Below, piece by piece: positions 60,923 to 64,000 of a stretch of 64,000 nt of DNA (positions are counted from its first letter, which is position 1; each line of letters begins with the position of its first letter). The notes beneath the pieces are model-generated. The model made no database searches. It was not told the origin of the DNA and saw only the letters and a program-made list of their open reading frames with translations. Made by a program: the position numbers and the translations under genes. This DNA comes from CALJFL01 sp036961205 (GTDB lineage: Bacteria; Pseudomonadota; Gammaproteobacteria; Pseudomonadales; Halieaceae): contig JBALVI010000012.1 in NCBI GenBank assembly GCA_036961205.1, positions 10,585 through 74,584 of the forward strand, read 5' to 3'.

Positions 60923-61797
60923 TGTCTGGACGTAATGTAACACTGATACTACTGGCGGTAGTGCTGCTGTTTGTGGGTAGCAACTCCCTGTACGTTATCA
61001 AGGAAACCGAGCGCGGTGTTTTGCTGCAGTTTGGTGAAGTCGTGAATCCCGATATTCAGCCTGGGCTGCATTGGAAAATTCCTTTCGTCAACAATGTGCG
61101 CAAGTTTGATGCCCGCATATTGACCGTGGATTCCCAGCCGGAACGATTCTTCACACAGGAACAGAAAGCGCTTATCGTCGATTCTTACGCCAAGTTCCGC
61201 GTTTCGGATACGGCCAAGTTCTATACTGCGACCAACGGTGAGGAATCACGGGCCGCGGGCCTGCTGGCACAGCGTATTAACGATGGTCTGCGTAACCAGG
61301 TCGCGATTCGTACCATTCAGGAAGTCGTGAGTGGTGAGCGCGACCAGCTGATGGCAGCCCTGATGGTGGGACTTGACCAGCTCACTCAAGACGAACTCGG
61401 AGTGGTATTGATCGATGTACGGGTAAAGAAAATTGATTTACCGCCCGATGTATCCGAATCTGTATACCAAAGAATGAACGCTGAGCGAGAGAAAGAAGCT
61501 CGCGAACACCGTTCTCAGGGTCAGGAATTGGCCGAAGGTATTCAGGCGGCAGCAGATCGTGAGGTCACGGTTCTCAAGGCGAATGCCTATCGTGATTCGG
61601 AAGAAATTCGCGGCGACGGCGATGCCGAAGCTACCCGAATTTACGCTGATGCGTTCAATCAGGATCCGGAGTTCTACTCGTTCACTCGCAGCCTCCGGGC
61701 TTATCAGGATTCATTTCAGGGTTCTGGTGACATCATGTTACTGCAGCCCGACAGTGAGTTTTTCCGCTACCTGAAGGATTCGAGCGGCGGTAAGTAG
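60922..61797 (+). CDS. hflC: FtsH protease regulator HflC
   Basis: The 291-residue partner of HflK. One N-terminal transmembrane helix (about 5-24) is followed by the SPFH domain (IKETERGVLLQFGEVVNPDI) and a helical tail (KANAYRDSEEIRGDGDAEAT). It is coupled to hflK by a one-base overlap. The structured sequence at 61843-61896 follows the stop after about 45 bases. Confidence 0.97.
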   Translation: MSGRNVTLILLAVVLLFVGSNSLYVIKETERGVLLQFGEVVNPDIQPGLHWKIPFVNNVRKFDARILTVDSQPERFFTQEQKALIVDSYAKFRVSDTAKFYTATNGEESRAAGLLAQRINDGLRNQVAIRTIQEVVSGERDQLMAALMVGLDQLTQDELGVVLIDVRVKKIDLPPDVSESVYQRMNAEREKEAREHRSQGQELAEGIQAAADREVTVLKANAYRDSEEIRGDGDAEATRIYADAFNQDPEFYSFTRSLRAYQDSFQGSGDIMLLQPDSEFFRYLKDSSGGK

Positions 61798-61842
61798 TCG
61801 CGAAAATTCACAGGTGCGATCTGCACCGGCTGTGATAGAATT

Positions 61843-61896
61843 CCGCAACCGTGGGATTCGGCGTTTGGCCCACAAACGCTGAACCTGCGGTTTTTT
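61843..61896 (+). terminator. Hairpin with T run after hflC
   Basis: An outer stem CCGCA (61843-61847) / TGCGG (61886-61890) encloses a 7-bp stem GCGTTTG / CAAACGC (61861-61879), and six T follow at 61891-61896. This resembles an intrinsic terminator or attenuator between hflC and the DUF2065 gene. An extended -10 (TGATAGAAT, 61833-61841) sits just upstream, so a new transcript through the hairpin is also possible. Confidence 0.5.
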
Positions 61897-61920
61897 GTGT
61901 CAGGCTGACCGAGAGACGGT

Positions 61921-62112
61921 ATGGATTTTTGGCAGGTGCTCCCGGTAGCGATGGCGCTGGTATTTATTATCGAAGGCGTACTCCCCTTCGTTAGCCCTGC
62001 ACGCTGGCGAAATGCCATTGCGCAAGTGGCGCAGCTGGAGGATCGCGTGATCAGGCTATTTGGCCTGGCCAGCATGGCGTTCGGACTTTTAGTGTTGTAT
62101 CTGGTGAATTAG
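61921..62112 (+). CDS. DUF2065 family small membrane protein (YjeT-like)
   Basis: A 63-residue protein with two hydrophobic helices (about 4-24 and 43-62) and the family segment FVSPARWRNAIAQVAQL between them. In E. coli the homologue yjeT sits in the same place between hflC and purA. Function unknown. The hisZ ATG follows its stop with no gap. Confidence 0.92.
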   Translation: MDFWQVLPVAMALVFIIEGVLPFVSPARWRNAIAQVAQLEDRVIRLFGLASMAFGLLVLYLVN

Positions 62113-63276
62113 ATGACCACAGTGGATCGATGGCAATTACCCGATGGGGTCGAAGAGGTACTGCCTGCCCAGGCAGAGGCCATCGAACGCCTGCGACGTG
62201 ATTTGCTCGATTTGTATCGCTCCTGGGGTTATCAACTGGTGATTCCACCGCTAATGGAATTCACCGAGTCTCTGTTGGTGGGCCTGGGGGCGGATCTCGA
62301 TCTTTTAACCTTTAAAATGACCGATCAAATCAGCGGTCGCGCCCTGGGCATCCGGGCTGACATCGCCCCCCAGGTCGCTCGTATAGACGCCCACAGTTTG
62401 GCAGAGGCGGGCGTAAGTCGGTTGTGCTATGCCGGTTCTACCCTTCATACGCGACCGAAATCCCTGATGGCGTCGCGCTCCCCAATACAACTGGGAGCAG
62501 AACTCTATGGCGATGGTAGCCTGGCTGCCGATATCGAGGTGATTCGCCTGATGCTGACCACTCTGGAAACCTGTGGTCTGGACAATGTAACCCTGGATCT
62601 CGGCCATGTCGGTATCTATCAGGCCGTACTGGCCAGCGCCGATCTGAGCGATGCACAGGAGGCGGCGGTGTTCGATGCACTGCAGCGCAAGTCTAGACCG
62701 GATCTGGAGCTCGCGCTGGCCCAGGTGTCTGCGGCGCAAGCAGAACTTATCGTTTCCTTGATAGACCTGCACGGGGAAGAGTCCCTGCTTGATCAGGCCA
62801 GAGAGTTGTTTGCAGAGGCCGTCCCCGAGGCGATACCGGCTATTGATGCGCTTGCCAAGGTGGCCATGGATGTCAGAAAATTGCGGCCGAATTTGGCGAT
62901 CTATTTTGATCTGGCGGAGCTGCGCGGGCTGCACTATCACACCGGCGTGGTGTTTGCGGCTTATATAGCCGGTCACGGCCAGGCCCTGGCCAACGGTGGT
63001 CGTTACGACGATGTAGGTAAGGTATATGGCAGGGCACGCCCGGCCACAGGATTTTCCACCGATCTCAAAGCGCTGATGAATTTGGTCGAACAGGCTGCGC
63101 CTGCGGCCGGTGCGATCAGCCTGCCCGACGTCAGGGATGCAGGGTTAGAAGAAGTGGCCGCGCAGCTGCGCGGCGCCGGGGAGATTGTTATCAACTGCCC
63201 CTCCGGGCAACACAGCACTCGCTGTGACAGGCACATAGTTGATGAGGATGGGAGCTGGGTCGTTCGCCCCCTTTAA
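62113..63276 (+). CDS. hisZ: ATP phosphoribosyltransferase regulatory subunit
   Basis: HisZ is a catalytically inactive relative of histidyl-tRNA synthetase that activates short-form HisG in histidine synthesis. It has 387 residues. It keeps the class II synthetase fold (LPDGVEEVLPAQAEAIERLR, PPLMEFTESLLVGLG, DQISGRALGIRADIAPQVAR, GGRYDDVGKVYGRARPATGF) but lacks the anticodon-binding domain of HisS. Its presence predicts a short HisG elsewhere in the genome. Located before purA, as in pseudomonads. Confidence 0.95.
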   Translation: MTTVDRWQLPDGVEEVLPAQAEAIERLRRDLLDLYRSWGYQLVIPPLMEFTESLLVGLGADLDLLTFKMTDQISGRALGIRADIAPQVARIDAHSLAEAGVSRLCYAGSTLHTRPKSLMASRSPIQLGAELYGDGSLAADIEVIRLMLTTLETCGLDNVTLDLGHVGIYQAVLASADLSDAQEAAVFDALQRKSRPDLELALAQVSAAQAELIVSLIDLHGEESLLDQARELFAEAVPEAIPAIDALAKVAMDVRKLRPNLAIYFDLAELRGLHYHTGVVFAAYIAGHGQALANGGRYDDVGKVYGRARPATGFSTDLKALMNLVEQAAPAAGAISLPDVRDAGLEEVAAQLRGAGEIVINCPSGQHSTRCDRHIVDEDGSWVVRPL

Positions 63277-63306
63277 TATAAAGTTCGATACACGAGCAGT
63301 AAGCAC

Positions 63307-64000
63307 ATGAGCAGAAATGTAGTAGTTCTCGGTACCCAATGGGGAGACGAGGGCAAAGGAAAAATCGTTGATTTGTTGACCGACCAGGCCAGTGTGGTGG
63401 TCCGTTTTCAGGGTGGTCACAATGCCGGCCACACCTTGGTCATCGACGGTGAAAAGACAGTTTTACATCTGATCCCCTCGGGTATCCTGCGCGAAGGCGT
63501 GCAGTGCCTGATTGGTAATGGCGTGGTGCTTTCTCCGGAGGCATTGCTCAAGGAAATGGGCGAACTGGAAAAACGGGGGGTGCCTGTTCGTGATCGCCTA
63601 AAGATTTCTCCGGCCTGCCCGCTTATCTTGCCTTACCACGTTGCCTTGGATCAGGCGCGGGAGGCCAAGCGTGGCAACGATAAAATTGGCACCACCGGCC
63701 GGGGTATAGGCCCTGCTTATGAGGACAAGGCGGCTCGCAGAGGCCTGCGCCTGGGTGACCTTAAAGATGAGCAGCGATTTGCCCGTAGGCTGAAAGACGT
63801 GCTTGAGTACCATAACTTTCAATTACAGCATTACTACCATGTCGAACCGATTGACTACGACGAGGTGCTCGCCAACACCTTGAGAATGGCTGCGGAACTG
63901 TTGCCGATGATGGCCGATGTAACAACCATCCTCCATGAGTGTCGTGCCAATAATGAGGACATCATGTTTGAGGGTGCACAGGGTTCCTTGCTAGACATTG
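63307..64000 (+). CDS. purA: Adenylosuccinate synthetase (partial, C-terminus outside window)
   Basis: PurA joins IMP and aspartate with GTP in the first step towards AMP. The first 231 residues are visible from the ATG at 63307; the frame is open at the right edge. The GTP-binding start VVVLGTQWGDEGKGKIVDLL and GGHNAGHTLVI, IPSGIL, KIGTTGRGIGPAYEDKAARRG are all present, with the catalytic D13 and H41 equivalents. FEGAQGSLLDI at the edge is also conserved. Confidence 0.97.
   Translation, partial: MSRNVVVLGTQWGDEGKGKIVDLLTDQASVVVRFQGGHNAGHTLVIDGEKTVLHLIPSGILREGVQCLIGNGVVLSPEALLKEMGELEKRGVPVRDRLKISPACPLILPYHVALDQAREAKRGNDKIGTTGRGIGPAYEDKAARRGLRLGDLKDEQRFARRLKDVLEYHNFQLQHYYHVEPIDYDEVLANTLRMAAELLPMMADVTTILHECRANNEDIMFEGAQGSLLDI

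Overview
The window looks like a piece of a gammaproteobacterial chromosome, probably from a marine lineage near Cellvibrionales/Halieaceae; that placement is inferred from gene content and order only. Supporting signs are a fused nuoCD gene inside a standard nuo operon, and a right end that follows the Escherichia coli order psd-rsgA-orn-queG-nnr-tsaE-amiB-mutL-miaA-hfq-hflX-hflK-hflC-DUF2065-purA, with hisZ added before purA as in pseudomonads. I saw no rRNA or tRNA gene, CRISPR array, insertion sequence or prophage.

Layout. Bases 1-8074 (minus strand) carry nuoA to nuoH, the peripheral arm of respiratory complex I; nuoH runs off the left edge. Bases 8439-11711 (plus) hold sixA, a Kazal-like lipoprotein, a dicarboxylate/amino-acid symporter, a metallo-beta-lactamase-fold hydrolase and a DUF2288 protein. 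Bases 11754-26445 (minus) are thirteen tightly packed genes that read as one operon with a plausible promoter at 26461-26490. Bases 26630-33923 hold ggt, a DUF4136 lipoprotein, pdxH, a CinA-like gene, a DUF924 gene, fklB and an iron-type alcohol dehydrogenase. A 680-base spacer full of hairpins (33924-34601) precedes an orphan parA. Then come a nitronate monooxygenase, a short cysH, a transglutaminase-TPR lipoprotein, asnS, an RNase II gene, a PIN-PhoH gene and an outer-membrane-like protein. From 46018 on lies the psd-to-purA block, into which an FHA gene and a PP2C phosphatase gene are inserted.

The most interesting part is the 13-gene operon. It encodes a MotA/TolQ/ExbB-type channel subunit; two paralogous proteins that begin with an ExbD/TolR-like transmembrane helix carrying the key aspartate, continue as a long coiled coil and end in a von Willebrand A domain; a degenerate actin/Hsp70-like protein with an FHA-like tail; two single-pass membrane proteins with TPR or PEGA repeats, one ending in a formylglycine-generating-enzyme fold without catalytic cysteines; four lipoproteins; a TPR protein with a TonB-like C-terminus; a small secreted protein; and an M48 protease. 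I read it as a proton-driven envelope-spanning machine related in principle to Ton/Tol systems. I do not recognise it as a named system.

Two non-coding regions also stand out. Between adh and parA are two 21-bp perfect hairpins with unrelated stems but the same 23-nt loop in opposite orientation. Between psd and rsgA is a 269-bp nested inverted repeat whose four arm mismatches would all be G-U pairs in a minus-strand RNA.
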